64,000 bases of DNA from UBA4971 sp900019985 (GTDB lineage Bacteria; Bacillota; SHA-98; UBA4971), in contig JBMNFG010000009.1 in assembly GCA_050949175.1 (NCBI GenBank), positions 558,001 through 622,000 on the forward strand. Direction: 5' to 3'. The position numbers were made by a program, and so were the translations under genes. Below, one piece after another: positions 9,357-17,850 of this stretch; position 1 is the stretch's first letter; each line of letters opens with the position of its first letter. The notes under the pieces were generated by a model. It was not told where the DNA came from. It made no database searches and saw only the letters and a program-made list of their open reading frames with translations.

Positions 9357-9629
9357 ATGACCGTTAAGCTCATTAATATAGGGTTCGGAAACATAGTCGC
9401 AGCAAACAGGATTGTTGCAATTGTGAGCCCTGAGTCAGCCCCGATAAAAAGGCTTATACAGGAAGCCAGGGAACAGGGTAAATTAGTTGATGCTACATAC
9501 GGAAGAAGAACTCGTGCGGTTGTGGTGACAGACAGCGATCACATTATACTCTGCGCTGTACAGCCGGAGACTGTAGCTCAAAGGATTTCCGGAAAACATA
9601 GTCAGTCAGGGCGTGACTCAGCAGAATGA
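9357..9629 (+). CDS. remA: Extracellular matrix regulator RemA (DUF370)
   Basis: RemA is a small DNA-binding protein that in Bacillus activates biofilm matrix and osmoprotection genes. This 90-residue version begins MTVKLINIGFGNIVAANRIV and carries the family motif IVSPESAPIKRLIQEAREQG and a DATYGRRTRAVVVTDSDHI segment. ATG 9357 is preceded by GGGAGAGG at suitable spacing; an in-frame GTG at 9348 is too close to that site. The tail of about ten residues beyond the conserved core is extended. The stop codon overlaps the gmk start (ATGA), so translation is probably coupled. Confidence 0.93.
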   Translation: MTVKLINIGFGNIVAANRIVAIVSPESAPIKRLIQEAREQGKLVDATYGRRTRAVVVTDSDHIILCAVQPETVAQRISGKHSQSGRDSAE

Positions 9630-10258
9630 CCGGCCTGAAGAGGAAGAAAGGATTCTTGATAGTCCTTTCCGGGCCGTCAGGTGCCGGGAAGAACACAGTC
9701 GTTAATGAGCTTAGCGAAAGACTGGATGGTGTTCGTTATTCAGTGTCAGTAACTACCCGCCCGCCGGGTCCAGGGGAAATAGACGGGGTTCACTACAAAT
9801 TCCTCACACATGATGAGTTCAGAAAGATGCAAGAGGCGGGGGAACTCCTGGAGTGGGCAACGGTATACGGCAATTTATACGGTACTCCATGCAGTTTCAT
9901 CGAAGAAACTACTTCGCAAGGGTATGATGTAATACTTGATATTGATATTCAAGGCGCCAGACAAGTGAGAAGCAGATGGCCGGCGGGCATTTTCGTCTAT
10001 TTAGTGCCTCCTTCAATGGCAGAGCTCTGGCGACGCGTTTGTGAGCGAGGCAGAGACAGTGAGGAAGAGACTGCTACCAGATTTGAGCTTGCATGGGATG
10101 AGCTGGAAGCGGTATATGAGTACGACTATGTAATAGTCAATAATAATCTGGATGAAGCTGTTGATAATCTTTGCGCTATAATTAAGGCAGAGCGCTCCAA
10201 GGTTACAAGGTGCGACCTAACAGGATTTATCGCTGACTTGAAGGGACATGAAGCATAG
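9626..10258 (+). CDS. gmk: Guanylate kinase
   Basis: Phosphorylates GMP to GDP with ATP, an essential step of GTP synthesis. The 210-residue protein has the P-loop LSGPSGAGKNT, the GMP-binding segment SVSVTTRPPGPGEIDGVHY, and the DIDIQGARQVR motif. The usual P-loop has Lys-Gly-Thr or Lys-Ser-Thr after Gly; here it is Lys-Asn-Thr, within the family range. It overlaps remA by four bases and precedes rpoZ, the order found in Bacillus. Confidence 0.96.
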   Translation: MTGLKRKKGFLIVLSGPSGAGKNTVVNELSERLDGVRYSVSVTTRPPGPGEIDGVHYKFLTHDEFRKMQEAGELLEWATVYGNLYGTPCSFIEETTSQGYDVILDIDIQGARQVRSRWPAGIFVYLVPPSMAELWRRVCERGRDSEEETATRFELAWDELEAVYEYDYVIVNNNLDEAVDNLCAIIKAERSKVTRCDLTGFIADLKGHEA

Positions 10259-10308
10259 TTTCGGACGGGACGTCTTCGGTTTTGTTTACAGGAGGGACTC
10301 AGCAAAAT

Positions 10309-10515
10309 ATGATATATCTACCTCTTGAAGCTTTTACTGATAAGGGGATGAGCAGGTACTCTCTAGTGGTTGCTACAGCAAAGAGGGCACGGCAAATAGT
10401 TGACGGAGCAAAGATTCTAATTGATACCAGATCCACAAAACCTGTTACCATTGCGATGGAGGAAATCGCCTCAGGCGAAGTCTTTTTTGAAGAGCTGGGC
10501 TCCGGAACCAAGTAG
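10309..10515 (+). CDS. rpoZ: RNA polymerase omega subunit
   Basis: Omega is the small assembly subunit of RNA polymerase. The 68-residue product MIYLPLEAF... contains the family segment SRYSLVVATAKRARQI and the later KPVTIAMEEIASGEV. ATG 10309 lies 12 bases after GGAGGG; a TTG at 10282 is a longer alternative lying before that site and is less likely. The location directly after gmk and before coaBC is the conserved one in Firmicutes. Confidence 0.9.
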   Translation: MIYLPLEAFTDKGMSRYSLVVATAKRARQIVDGAKILIDTRSTKPVTIAMEEIASGEVFFEELGSGTK

Positions 10516-10522
10516 GGACTCA

Positions 10523-10544
10523 GGCCCCCTGATTGGCAGGGGCC
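10523..10544 (+). terminator. Hairpin between rpoZ and coaBC
   Basis: GGCCCC (10523-10528) and GGGGCC (10539-10544) form a perfect six-base stem around a ten-base loop. Only ATTTGTGT follows, without a proper T run, so this may be a weak terminator, an attenuating pause or an mRNA-stabilising hairpin rather than a full stop. Confidence 0.4.
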
Positions 10545-10567
10545 ATTTGTGTAATTAGGAGGAGTTC

Positions 10568-11776
10568 ATGGAAGGAAAGACAGTTGTCCTCGGTGTGACC
10601 GGGGGTATCGCAGCCTATAAAAGTGTGGAAGTGGCAAGCCTTCTTGTTAAGAAAGGTGCTTCTGTGCATGTCGTGATGACTGAAGCTGCTACCAGGTTTG
10701 TTACTCCGCTGACATTTAGGACGATTTCCCGAAACCCGGTATCATGTGAGATGTTCAAAGATCCCGTCTTCTGGGATGTCCTCCACGTAGGTCTTGCAGA
10801 GAAGGCAGATATACTGGTAGTAGCCCCTGCTACCGCTAATTGCCTCGGGAAAATTGCTCATGGTATTGCAGATGACCTCTTGACTACAGTGATAATGGCT
10901 ACCAAGGCTCCGGTGATGTTCGTCCCTGCGATGAATGAGGCCATGTACTTGAATCCTGTTGTAACCGGGAATATAGAGTCTCTGAAGGCATTGGGCTACT
11001 ATGTGATGGAGCCTGATTCCGGATACCTTGCATGCGGTAAAGAAGGGAAGGGAAGGCTTCCCGAGCCTAGTGATATCGTATCTGAGATTGAACGGATTCT
11101 TGCTGAAGGGACGAGCCTTAAAGGCGTGACTGTGCTTGTGACTGCAGGCCCTACCGAGGAGCCCATAGATCCTGTCAGGTTCATAACGAACAGGTCATCA
11201 GGGAAAATGGGTTATGAGCTTGCGAAGGCAGCGAAAGAACGAGGGGCTCAAGTCATCCTGGTTGCAGGGCCGACTGAGCTCTCAGATCCTTCAGGGGTTA
11301 AGGTAGTCAGGGTGAGGACGACCCATGAGATGTTTCAAGCAGTCATGGATCATCTAAGCGGTGCCGATGTGATTATAGGAGCTGCAGCACCGTGCGATTT
11401 TCGTCCAAAAGATGTGTCTCCTGATAAGCTGAAGAAGAGTCAAGGGATGGAGAACATCCCACTTGCCCGATGTGAGGACATTATGTTAGAAGTCGGCAGA
11501 CGCAAAGGGAGCCGCATTTCCGTGGGATTCGCAGCGGAGACCAGGAACCTCATTGAAAACGCCAGAGAGAAACTGGTATCTAAGAACCTTGATTTCATCG
11601 TAGCAAACGATGTCTCCCGGAGTGACGCAGGTTTCCGGTCAGACTATAACGAAGCAAAAATCATATACCCTGAAGGACGTACAGAGGATTTGCCTTACAT
11701 GACTAAGCACCGACTTGCAGGAGAGATCCTGGATCGCATCGCATCCCTTTTCAACTCAACTGCACCTTTAGGCTGA
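10568..11776 (+). CDS. coaBC: Bifunctional phosphopantothenoylcysteine decarboxylase / phosphopantothenate-cysteine ligase
   Basis: This 402-residue fusion carries out two consecutive steps of coenzyme A synthesis. The N-terminal flavoprotein (CoaC, residues about 1-180) shows GVTGGIAAYK for FMN binding, the HVGLAEKADILVVAPATAN region, the signature PAMNEAMY and the active-site cysteine in LACGKEGKGRL. The C-terminal CoaB domain (about 185-400) has VLVTAGPTEEPIDPVRFITN and SSGKMG, typical of the CTP-dependent ligase. AGGAGG precedes ATG 10568. In Bacillus this gene also follows rpoZ; here the usual priA-def-fmt genes do not come next. Confidence 0.96.
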   Translation: MEGKTVVLGVTGGIAAYKSVEVASLLVKKGASVHVVMTEAATRFVTPLTFRTISRNPVSCEMFKDPVFWDVLHVGLAEKADILVVAPATANCLGKIAHGIADDLLTTVIMATKAPVMFVPAMNEAMYLNPVVTGNIESLKALGYYVMEPDSGYLACGKEGKGRLPEPSDIVSEIERILAEGTSLKGVTVLVTAGPTEEPIDPVRFITNRSSGKMGYELAKAAKERGAQVILVAGPTELSDPSGVKVVRVRTTHEMFQAVMDHLSGADVIIGAAAPCDFRPKDVSPDKLKKSQGMENIPLARCEDIMLEVGRRKGSRISVGFAAETRNLIENAREKLVSKNLDFIVANDVSRSDAGFRSDYNEAKIIYPEGRTEDLPYMTKHRLAGEILDRIASLFNSTAPLG

Positions 11777-11818
11777 TGCTTGAGATTTCCGTGTTTTTGA
11801 GACTCTTTGCCGGTACTT

Positions 11819-11848
11819 TTGAATGCTGAAACCGGCAGGCTTCATAAT
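11819..11848 (+). promoter_or_regulatory. Possible sigma-A promoter of the aminopeptidase gene
   Basis: TTGAAT (11819-11824) and CATAAT (11843-11848) with 18 bases between them fall in the 120-base gap after coaBC. The match is moderate and partly overlaps a small CCGGT...ACCGG hairpin. Confidence 0.35.
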
Positions 11849-11896
11849 AGTGATAGCAATGATAACCGGAGAGTACGGGAGGAGAGTTTTTCTGAA

Positions 11897-12967
11897 ATGA
11901 CAAAGACCAGATTGGCGGCGCTGAGAGAACTGTTGCCTTCCTCAAGTGTAGACGGGCTTCTCATTACAAGGCCTGAGAACCGGCGCTATATTACAGGGTT
12001 TACAGGCTCTGCAGGAGTCGCTCTTGTTTCTCAGAATCATGCCTTTTTCGTTACGGATTTTCGGTATGTTGAACAAGCCACCTACCAGGCTCCTGAATTC
12101 CAGATAGTCCAACACGGGCTGAAAATCGAAGATACTCTTTGTGAGTTAGCGCAAGAGGCAGGTATTGGAAGGTTAGGGTTTGAGAAAGATGTAGTCACAT
12201 TTAAGCAACATGAGACTCTCTCATCTGCCCTTAGCGGAGTTCGACTTGTGCCTTGCGAAGGATTGGTTGAGGCCCTCCGCGAAGTAAAGGATGAAAATGA
12301 AACAGAGCTGATCCGGCAGGCGGAAGCTATAGGGGATGCTGCCTTCTCTCATATCTTAAGCATTATGAAACCGGGCATGACTGAGATCGATGTAGCCCTG
12401 GAGCTGGAATGGTTTATGAGGAAAAACGGTGCTGAAGGCATAGGCTTTGACGTAATAGTTGCATCAGGGCCGCGTGGCGCCATGCCCCACGGAGTTGCAT
12501 CCGATAAGAAACTTGCCCAAGGTGACCTTGTAGTGTTGGATTTCGGTGCAGTTTATAACGGGTACAGAGGAGACATGACCCGCACTGTTTCGCTGGGTAA
12601 GGCCACTTCTCTGCAGCGCAGGGTTTATGATATTGTCCTCCGTGCCCAGGAAGCGGCGTTGGAAGCCATTGCTCCTGGGAAGACGGGTCAGGAAATCGAC
12701 GGCATTGCCAGAGGAATCATAGAGGAAGCGGGCTACGGAGACAATTTCGGACATGGATTGGGCCATGGGGTAGGCCTTGCAGTCCACGAGGAACCCAGAC
12801 TTTCCGTAACCGGCACAAAAGAGCTTCGCCCAGGAATGGTGGTTACAGTTGAGCCGGGCATCTATCTTCCAGGCCTTTTCGGTATTAGAATCGAGGACCT
12901 TGTTGTAGTTCAGGAGGGTGGGGTGAGAAATCTTACCCGGTCTCCGAAGGAGCTGATAGAGCTCTGA
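11897..12967 (+). CDS. M24 family aminopeptidase (Xaa-Pro dipeptidase-like)
   Basis: A metallopeptidase of about 356 residues with an N-terminal creatinase-like domain (to about 125) and a C-terminal pita-bread catalytic domain. All five metal ligands are visible: the two aspartates in VLDFGAVYNGYRGDMTRT, the histidine in GHGLGHGVGL, and glutamates in VTVEPGIYLPG and GIRIEDLVVV. It likely releases N-terminal residues next to proline. ATG 11897 has GGGAGGAGAG upstream; more upstream in-frame codons lack a site. In many Firmicutes this gene (yqhT in Bacillus) lies directly before efp, as here. Confidence 0.92.
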   Translation: MTKTRLAALRELLPSSSVDGLLITRPENRRYITGFTGSAGVALVSQNHAFFVTDFRYVEQATYQAPEFQIVQHGLKIEDTLCELAQEAGIGRLGFEKDVVTFKQHETLSSALSGVRLVPCEGLVEALREVKDENETELIRQAEAIGDAAFSHILSIMKPGMTEIDVALELEWFMRKNGAEGIGFDVIVASGPRGAMPHGVASDKKLAQGDLVVLDFGAVYNGYRGDMTRTVSLGKATSLQRRVYDIVLRAQEAALEAIAPGKTGQEIDGIARGIIEEAGYGDNFGHGLGHGVGLAVHEEPRLSVTGTKELRPGMVVTVEPGIYLPGLFGIRIEDLVVVQEGGVRNLTRSPKELIEL

Positions 12968-13060
12968 TTGACGCATTCAGATATTTCGCAGGCGGAAGGG
13001 ATAATCTAGGTTTGAAGCTAAGTATGACGTGTCTGGGTTGTTTATACCGGAGGTGGTTGT

Positions 13061-13618
13061 GTGATTTCAACTAACGATTTTCGTATAGGACTTACCATTG
13101 AACTCGATGGAGAGATTTATTCCGTTGTCGATTTTCAACACGTAAAACCGGGGAAAGGGTCGGCTTTTGTCCGGTCCAAGCTGAAAAACGTTAAGACCGG
13201 TTTCACTGTAGAGCGGACATTCCGTGCAGGTGAGAAAGTCCCGAGAGCCCATATAGAGCACCGTGAGATGCAGTATCTGTATAGCTCAGACCAGGACAAT
13301 TTCTTCATGGATACTTCTACATATGAACAGATCGTTCTCACCGATGAGACGCTGGGAGACAGCAAGAAGTACCTTAAGGAAAACATGGTAATCGGTATTC
13401 AGATGTACGAAGGAGCTCCCATAGGGGTAGACCTCCCCAACTCTGTTGAGCTTACAGTCGTAGAAACAGACCCTGGGCTACGCGGTGATACTGTAAGCGG
13501 CGGAACCAAACCTGCGACTCTTGAGACCGGAGCTGTAGTGCAGGTGCCTCTATTTATAAATATGGGCGATGTGATACGAGTCGACACGCGAACAGGCGAG
13601 TATCTGGAGCGAGTCTAG
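13061..13618 (+). CDS. efp: Elongation factor P
   Basis: EF-P enters stalled ribosomes and speeds peptide-bond formation at consecutive prolines. The 185-residue protein starts with GTG behind GGAGGTGG and has the three-beta-barrel layout, including the N-terminal loop HVKPGKGSAFVRSKLKN whose lysine (PGKG) is the site modified in some bacteria, and the C-terminal segment VPLFINMGDVIRVDTRTGEY. It lies between the aminopeptidase and spoIIIAA, the usual Firmicutes arrangement. Confidence 0.97.
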   Translation: MISTNDFRIGLTIELDGEIYSVVDFQHVKPGKGSAFVRSKLKNVKTGFTVERTFRAGEKVPRAHIEHREMQYLYSSDQDNFFMDTSTYEQIVLTDETLGDSKKYLKENMVIGIQMYEGAPIGVDLPNSVELTVVETDPGLRGDTVSGGTKPATLETGAVVQVPLFINMGDVIRVDTRTGEYLERV

Positions 13619-13661
13619 ACCTGGCATCACTGCCTTAATGTGATTTAAGTACGTCATAAAA

Positions 13662-13702
13662 CAAGTCCCCCCGGAATAGTCATTTGTATAAGGGGGGACT
13701 TG
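13662..13702 (+). promoter_or_regulatory. GC-rich hairpin covering the spoIIIAA ribosome-binding site
   Basis: CAAGTCCCCCC (13662-13672) is the exact reverse complement of GGGGGGACTTG (13692-13702), giving an 11-bp perfect stem with a 19-base loop. The 3' arm is the Shine-Dalgarno sequence of spoIIIAA, whose TTG start is at 13705. CTTTGTCT follows, so the hairpin could also serve as the efp terminator. A poorly matching sigma-E-like -10 (CATAAAAC, 13655-13662) ends where the 5' arm begins. Confidence 0.6.
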
Positions 13703-13704
13703 CT

Positions 13705-14694
13705 TTGTCTGAAAAGCACTTAGGAGAGAAATCCGTATCAGACATTATCACCTCTGAGATCCTGCCTTACCTTCCACCGGGCCTTCGCCGGTCAATCGCT
13801 CTGATTCCCAAGGCCGAGCTGGACAAGGTACATGAGATCAGGCTCCGCACGTTTAGGCCTGTAGTACTGATGGCCGGAGAAGACGAGATACAGCCAAACC
13901 CTCCATACGTTTTTACAGATGACGATGCTCTTATGACACTGCAGCTTATTGCATGCGGGTCTCTCTATGCATTCGAGGACGATTTGCGTCAAGGCTATAT
14001 AACAATCAGAGGAGGACATAGAGTCGGGCTGGCAGGGCGCGTTGTCCTGTCTAATGGCCGGGTTGAAACCCTAAAAGACATATCCGGCTTTTGTATCAGA
14101 ATAGCTCATGAAATCCTCGGTGCAGCTGACAGAGTAATGAAATACCTTATTAAGCCGCCACGCCGGCTGTACCATACGCTTATTGTGTCACCTCCCAGAT
14201 GCGGTAAGACTACATTGCTTCGGGATATAGCCAGGCAGGCAAGTTGCGGCATTCCATCTCTCGACTTTCCCGGGGTGAGGGTAGGCATTGTAGACGAGCG
14301 CTCAGAGATAGCTGCGTGCTATAAAGGCATTCCACAAGCTACGTGCGGCGTCCGTACAGATGTGCTGGACGCATGTCCGAAAGCGGACGGCATGATAATG
14401 CTTATCCGTTCAATGTCTCCTGACGTAGTCATCACCGATGAGATCGGCAGAGAAGAGGATGCAATCGCCATACGAGAGGTGATGTGCGCAGGAGTGAGTC
14501 TTATTGCGACTGCTCACGGCGGGTCGTGGGAAGAAGTGGCAAAGAGGCCGGCTTTAAGATGCCTCTTTGACGGCAACATGTTTGAAAGGGCTATAATACT
14601 CAGCCAATCACACGGGCCGGGCACCGTAGAGGCAATCGTAGATGTGGCCACAGGACGAGAAATAGCCTCCGGGCCTCTCGGAGACGGGGAGTAG
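13705..14694 (+). CDS. spoIIIAA: Stage III sporulation protein AA (ATPase)
   Basis: SpoIIIAA is the presumed ATPase of the SpoIIIA-SpoIIQ channel between mother cell and engulfed forespore. The protein (about 329 residues) has the N-terminal region with HEIRLRTFRPVVL, a P-loop SPPRCGKTTLLRD near 165-177, a Walker B-like VVITDEIGREED, and ends with EIASG. It resembles secretion ATPases. TTG 13705 is chosen because AGGGGGG lies seven bases upstream; an in-frame TTG at 13684 lies before that site. The ribosome-binding site is inside a strong hairpin (separate entry). First gene of the complete spoIIIAA-AH operon. Confidence 0.95.
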   Translation: MSEKHLGEKSVSDIITSEILPYLPPGLRRSIALIPKAELDKVHEIRLRTFRPVVLMAGEDEIQPNPPYVFTDDDALMTLQLIACGSLYAFEDDLRQGYITIRGGHRVGLAGRVVLSNGRVETLKDISGFCIRIAHEILGAADRVMKYLIKPPRRLYHTLIVSPPRCGKTTLLRDIARQASCGIPSLDFPGVRVGIVDERSEIAACYKGIPQATCGVRTDVLDACPKADGMIMLIRSMSPDVVITDEIGREEDAIAIREVMCAGVSLIATAHGGSWEEVAKRPALRCLFDGNMFERAIILSQSHGPGTVEAIVDVATGREIASGPLGDGE

Positions 14695-14707
14695 GGGAGC
14701 AGGCTCT

Positions 14708-15223
14708 ATGGTAAAGCTTCTTGGTGCTGTATTAGTTGTAGGTTCCTTCGGTGTGATAGGCAGTGTTATTGCGTCAGGCTATTCAGAACGGCCGAGACAG
14801 CTTTCCGCGCTTATTTCCGGGTTTGCATTGCTGGAAACTGAAATATCATACTCAAGGACTCCCCTTTCTGAAGCACTGATAAGGGCCAAAGGGCAGAAAG
14901 GAACTGTAGCAGGGAGGTTATTTGAGATTGCTGCCTGCATAATCGCTGAAGGAGACCTATCACCTGGACAGGCCTGGGAAGCTGCTGTGAGGTGCATATA
15001 TCCTTTCTCAGCCCTGACGCCTGAAGACCGCGAAGCACTCCTTGCATTCGGCAGTAAGTTAGGCTCCTGCAGCACAGCTGACCAGCTAAAACAGATCGCC
15101 CTCGTCAAAGAGCGGCTGAAGGCAAATGAGACTTGCGCCAGGGAAAAGGCGAGCGAGACAGCGAGAATGTGGAGGTATTTGGGGCTTACAGTCGGAGCTA
15201 TGATCACGCTTATGCTTTATTAA
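14708..15223 (+). CDS. spoIIIAB: Stage III sporulation protein AB
   Basis: A 171-residue membrane protein with an N-terminal hydrophobic helix (KLLGAVLVVGSFGVIGSVIA), a helical cytoplasmic region containing the family motif LIRGFALLETEISYSRTPL-like sequence (seen as LISGFALLETEISYSRTPL), and a C-terminal membrane helix (LGLTVGAMITLMLY). This layout is related to type II secretion GspF. It starts 13 bases after spoIIIAA and belongs to the feeding-tube complex made in the mother cell. Confidence 0.93.
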   Translation: MVKLLGAVLVVGSFGVIGSVIASGYSERPRQLSALISGFALLETEISYSRTPLSEALIRAKGQKGTVAGRLFEIAACIIAEGDLSPGQAWEAAVRCIYPFSALTPEDREALLAFGSKLGSCSTADQLKQIALVKERLKANETCAREKASETARMWRYLGLTVGAMITLMLY

Positions 15224-15290
15224 CTCCATGGTTTCTCATACACATCTTTGTTGCACCAGGTTGGCCCCATAATAAAAGGGGGATGGCGAA

Positions 15291-15491
15291 GTGGGAGGAA
15301 TCGACATTGTATTCAAGGTGGCAGGTATCGGTATTATCTCAATCGTTATTTCCCTAATCTTTGAGCAGGTGGGAAGGAAGGACTTCGCCTGGGCATCAAC
15401 GGTTATCGGGGCTGTGTTAGTGTTCGGTGTGGCTTTGCTTCGTTTCAAAGAGCTCTTGGAAGAGATTTTGACCGTTTTCAGGCTGTGGTAA
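15291..15491 (+). CDS. spoIIIAC: Stage III sporulation protein AC
   Basis: A 66-residue two-helix membrane protein: one helix at about 7-23 and another around 35-50, with the family motif GRKDFAWAST between them. Length and layout match SpoIIIAC. The GTG start is preceded by a GGGGGATGG stretch. It sits between AB and AD as expected; the 67 bases between AB and AC hold no other gene. Confidence 0.92.
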   Translation: MGGIDIVFKVAGIGIISIVISLIFEQVGRKDFAWASTVIGAVLVFGVALLRFKELLEEILTVFRLW

Positions 15492-15534
15492 CAGATACGA
15501 TAAGCCTGGCCTTTCCCGAAGGAGCAGGGTACTT

Positions 15535-15921
15535 ATGGAAATCGGAAGCCTCCTTGCTATTGCCGTTATAGTCACTGTTATTACAGTGTTGATAAGGCCG
15601 GTACGACCTGAAATAGCAGTGTGGCTCAGTGTCATCACAGGGCTGGTAATCATCGGGAGAATACTCCCGCTTATTGATTTTCTCGTAAGGACACTGACTG
15701 ACATTGTCGCAAGGACGAAGGCAAGCCCTGTGTACTTTTCCACTGTGTTAAAGGTCGTAGGGATCGCATACCTAACAGGCTTCGGAGCTGAGGTATGCAG
15801 GGATGCAGGGGAGAGGGCAACCGCAGGAAAACTGGAATTGGCAGGCAAGATAATCATACTCATTACAGCCCTTCCTGTCCTCATAGCTGTACTGGAAACC
15901 GTTTCGAGGTTCTTGAAATAG
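15535..15921 (+). CDS. spoIIIAD: Stage III sporulation protein AD
   Basis: A 128-residue integral membrane protein with about three to four hydrophobic helices and the family segment VVGIAYLTGFGAEVCRDAGE followed by AGKLELAGKIIIL. It belongs to the SpoIIIA channel. ATG 15535 is preceded by AAGGAGCAGG. Confidence 0.94.
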   Translation: MEIGSLLAIAVIVTVITVLIRPVRPEIAVWLSVITGLVIIGRILPLIDFLVRTLTDIVARTKASPVYFSTVLKVVGIAYLTGFGAEVCRDAGERATAGKLELAGKIIILITALPVLIAVLETVSRFLK

Positions 15922-15941
15922 GCTGTGGGAAGGTTGAAGCC

Positions 15942-17180
15942 ATGATCTGCCTGATACAACGTAGCTTCATACGGGGTGTTTTCATTTTCGTATTGGTCCT
16001 CTCGGCTGTTTTCTCATGCTGCATGGCTCCGTGTTCAGCAACCCCAGCCCCCCTTCCGGAAGGAGGTTTTGACAACACCTCCGACATACAGGAGGAAATA
16101 ATCAAAGCGCAGCTGGAGGCCTTGGACACCTCTTTCCTCTCCGGTTTCTTAGAGGATATGGACAGCAGCATGGAGGAGTTCTTTCCCGGGCTTGACCTTG
16201 CAGGGTTTATCAGGTCTCCGGGACGCGTCTTGGAAGGGTTGGACCCTGCAAGTTTAGCCAAAGGCATACTGCGGGCAATCGCTGCCGAAGTCAGGGCAAG
16301 CCTAGCATTGCTTGGGCAGCTGATCATTCTTGCGGTCATGTGCGGAATTCTCTCAGAATTCGCATCAGGGTTTGAGACTCAACAGATAACAACAATCGCC
16401 CGCTCTGCATGTTTCATGGTTCTGGCGCTGATGGCGACAAACAGCTTTTTCGTTACGATACGGTCGGCAAATGAAGCGGTAGATTCAATGACCGGTTTTA
16501 TGCACGCATCTACCCCTCTCCTGTTTGCTTTGCTTTCAGCTGTAGGAGGGATTACGTCAGCTGCAGTTATGAGCCCGGTTGTAGTTGCAGTTGCAGGGGT
16601 TGCAAGCAGCCTCGTTCGCAACATCGTGTTTCCCCTCCTTTTCCTCTCAGCTGTACTTGAAGTTGTCAGCATTGTTGCAGATCGTGTGCAGCTGACGCAG
16701 TTTTCAGGGCTTGCCCGGGATGTTGCTGTCGGTTTCCTTGGCGGAGGGATGACGCTTTTTTTGGGCGTTATGACTATCAGAGGTGTAGGGGCCCGTGTGG
16801 CAGACTCTGTATCGATTCGAACTGCAAAATTCGTGTCAGGGACATTCATTCCTGTCGTAGGCAAGATGTTTTCCGATGCCGTCGGAATGGTGGCAAGTTG
16901 TGCAGCCTTGATACACGGCGGCCTGTCAGTTGTAGGGTTCGTCTCCATCTTCATGATTTGTCTGGTGCCTGCGGCGAAAATTCTTTCTGTAGCAATTATG
17001 TACAGACTGGCCGGAGCAATAGTGCAACCTCTGGGGGATCCGAGCCTTCCTAAGTGCCTCAGCGTCCTGGGAAATACACTGATACTTGTACTTGTAACTG
17101 TGGGCGTTGTGGCAGTTGCTTTCCTTGCAGTCATAACTGTCATATCCGGCCTCGTGAATTTTGCTGTGACTCTCAGGTAG
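15942..17180 (+). CDS. spoIIIAE: Stage III sporulation protein AE
   Basis: A 412-residue polytopic membrane protein, the largest of the SpoIIIA set. It begins with a signal-like hydrophobic stretch (GVFIFVLVLSAVFSCCMAP), has an acidic extracytoplasmic part (about 40-115), then seven or so membrane segments, with the segment VFPLLFLSAVLEVVSIVADR typical of the family. I chose ATG 15942, after the spoIIIAD stop and close to a GGAAGG site; reading further upstream in the same frame only runs through spoIIIAD. Confidence 0.93.
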   Translation: MICLIQRSFIRGVFIFVLVLSAVFSCCMAPCSATPAPLPEGGFDNTSDIQEEIIKAQLEALDTSFLSGFLEDMDSSMEEFFPGLDLAGFIRSPGRVLEGLDPASLAKGILRAIAAEVRASLALLGQLIILAVMCGILSEFASGFETQQITTIARSACFMVLALMATNSFFVTIRSANEAVDSMTGFMHASTPLLFALLSAVGGITSAAVMSPVVVAVAGVASSLVRNIVFPLLFLSAVLEVVSIVADRVQLTQFSGLARDVAVGFLGGGMTLFLGVMTIRGVGARVADSVSIRTAKFVSGTFIPVVGKMFSDAVGMVASCAALIHGGLSVVGFVSIFMICLVPAAKILSVAIMYRLAGAIVQPLGDPSLPKCLSVLGNTLILVLVTVGVVAVAFLAVITVISGLVNFAVTLR

Positions 17181-17795
17181 GTGAGAGCTTTGATCAAGGC
17201 AGTTACAGAGTGGGCAAGGGATCTGATCGTGATATGCTTAACCTTTGCCTTTATTGAAATGCTCCTGCCTGCAGGCGACCTTCGAAGATTTGCAAAGGTT
17301 GTCATAGGGATCACAATTATTGCTGTCATCATTGGCTCTGTTGTTGATATCACAACTGCGTTAGATGAAGCTTTGGAGGTAGGAGCCAGGTTCCCCGTTG
17401 CTGAAACGAGCCCACCGGATGGTGCAGGCTGGATTGCAAAGGGAGAACTTATTGCCTTGACCGGCCTTAGAATCCTGGAGGACGAAGCGAAGGCAACAAT
17501 CGCCCGGGAGGTCGAGTCTGTTGCCAGGCTTGCATCAGGAGCCCGTAAGGCTTGCGCTGAAGTTGAGTTTACATCACAAGGCAACCTAAGGCGTATCCAT
17601 ATTGCCCTCGAAGGCCTTAGTACTGCTGCACTTGGGATCTCAGGCAGCGATAGTAGTCTATCCGAAGACGGTACGACGCCTGACCGTAACCTAACAGTGA
17701 GATCAATAGAAGAGCGAACCAAGCAAGCAGTTGAGGACCATTACAGATTCGGTTCGGGCGTGGCCATTTCTGTGTCAGTAAACTCTTGCCGGTGA
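17181..17795 (+). CDS. spoIIIAF: Stage III sporulation protein AF
   Basis: A 204-residue protein with two N-terminal membrane helices (VICLTFAFIEMLLPAG and VVIGITIIAVIIGSVVD) and a C-terminal soluble domain related to ring-forming secretion proteins. The GTG start directly follows the spoIIIAE stop codon, so translation is coupled. Sequence divergence is high, as is normal for SpoIIIAF; the call rests on the N-terminal WARDLIVICLTFAFIEMLLP pattern and operon position. Confidence 0.88.
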   Translation: MRALIKAVTEWARDLIVICLTFAFIEMLLPAGDLRRFAKVVIGITIIAVIIGSVVDITTALDEALEVGARFPVAETSPPDGAGWIAKGELIALTGLRILEDEAKATIAREVESVARLASGARKACAEVEFTSQGNLRRIHIALEGLSTAALGISGSDSSLSEDGTTPDRNLTVRSIEERTKQAVEDHYRFGSGVAISVSVNSCR

Positions 17796-17850
17796 TACCA
17801 CAGATTGTGCCTGTTGAGCGACCTATGAGAAGACAGGGATGGTGATATAG

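Noticed and set aside
12968..13005. TTGACG with GATAAT before efp as a promoter
   Set aside because: The gap between the boxes is 26 bases; no acceptable sigma-A arrangement was found here, so efp may be read from upstream.
16379..17722. A 447-codon open frame antisense to spoIIIAE and spoIIIAF
   Set aside because: It has a Thr/Ser/Ala-rich shadow composition, no domain, and spans two complete sporulation genes on the other strand.
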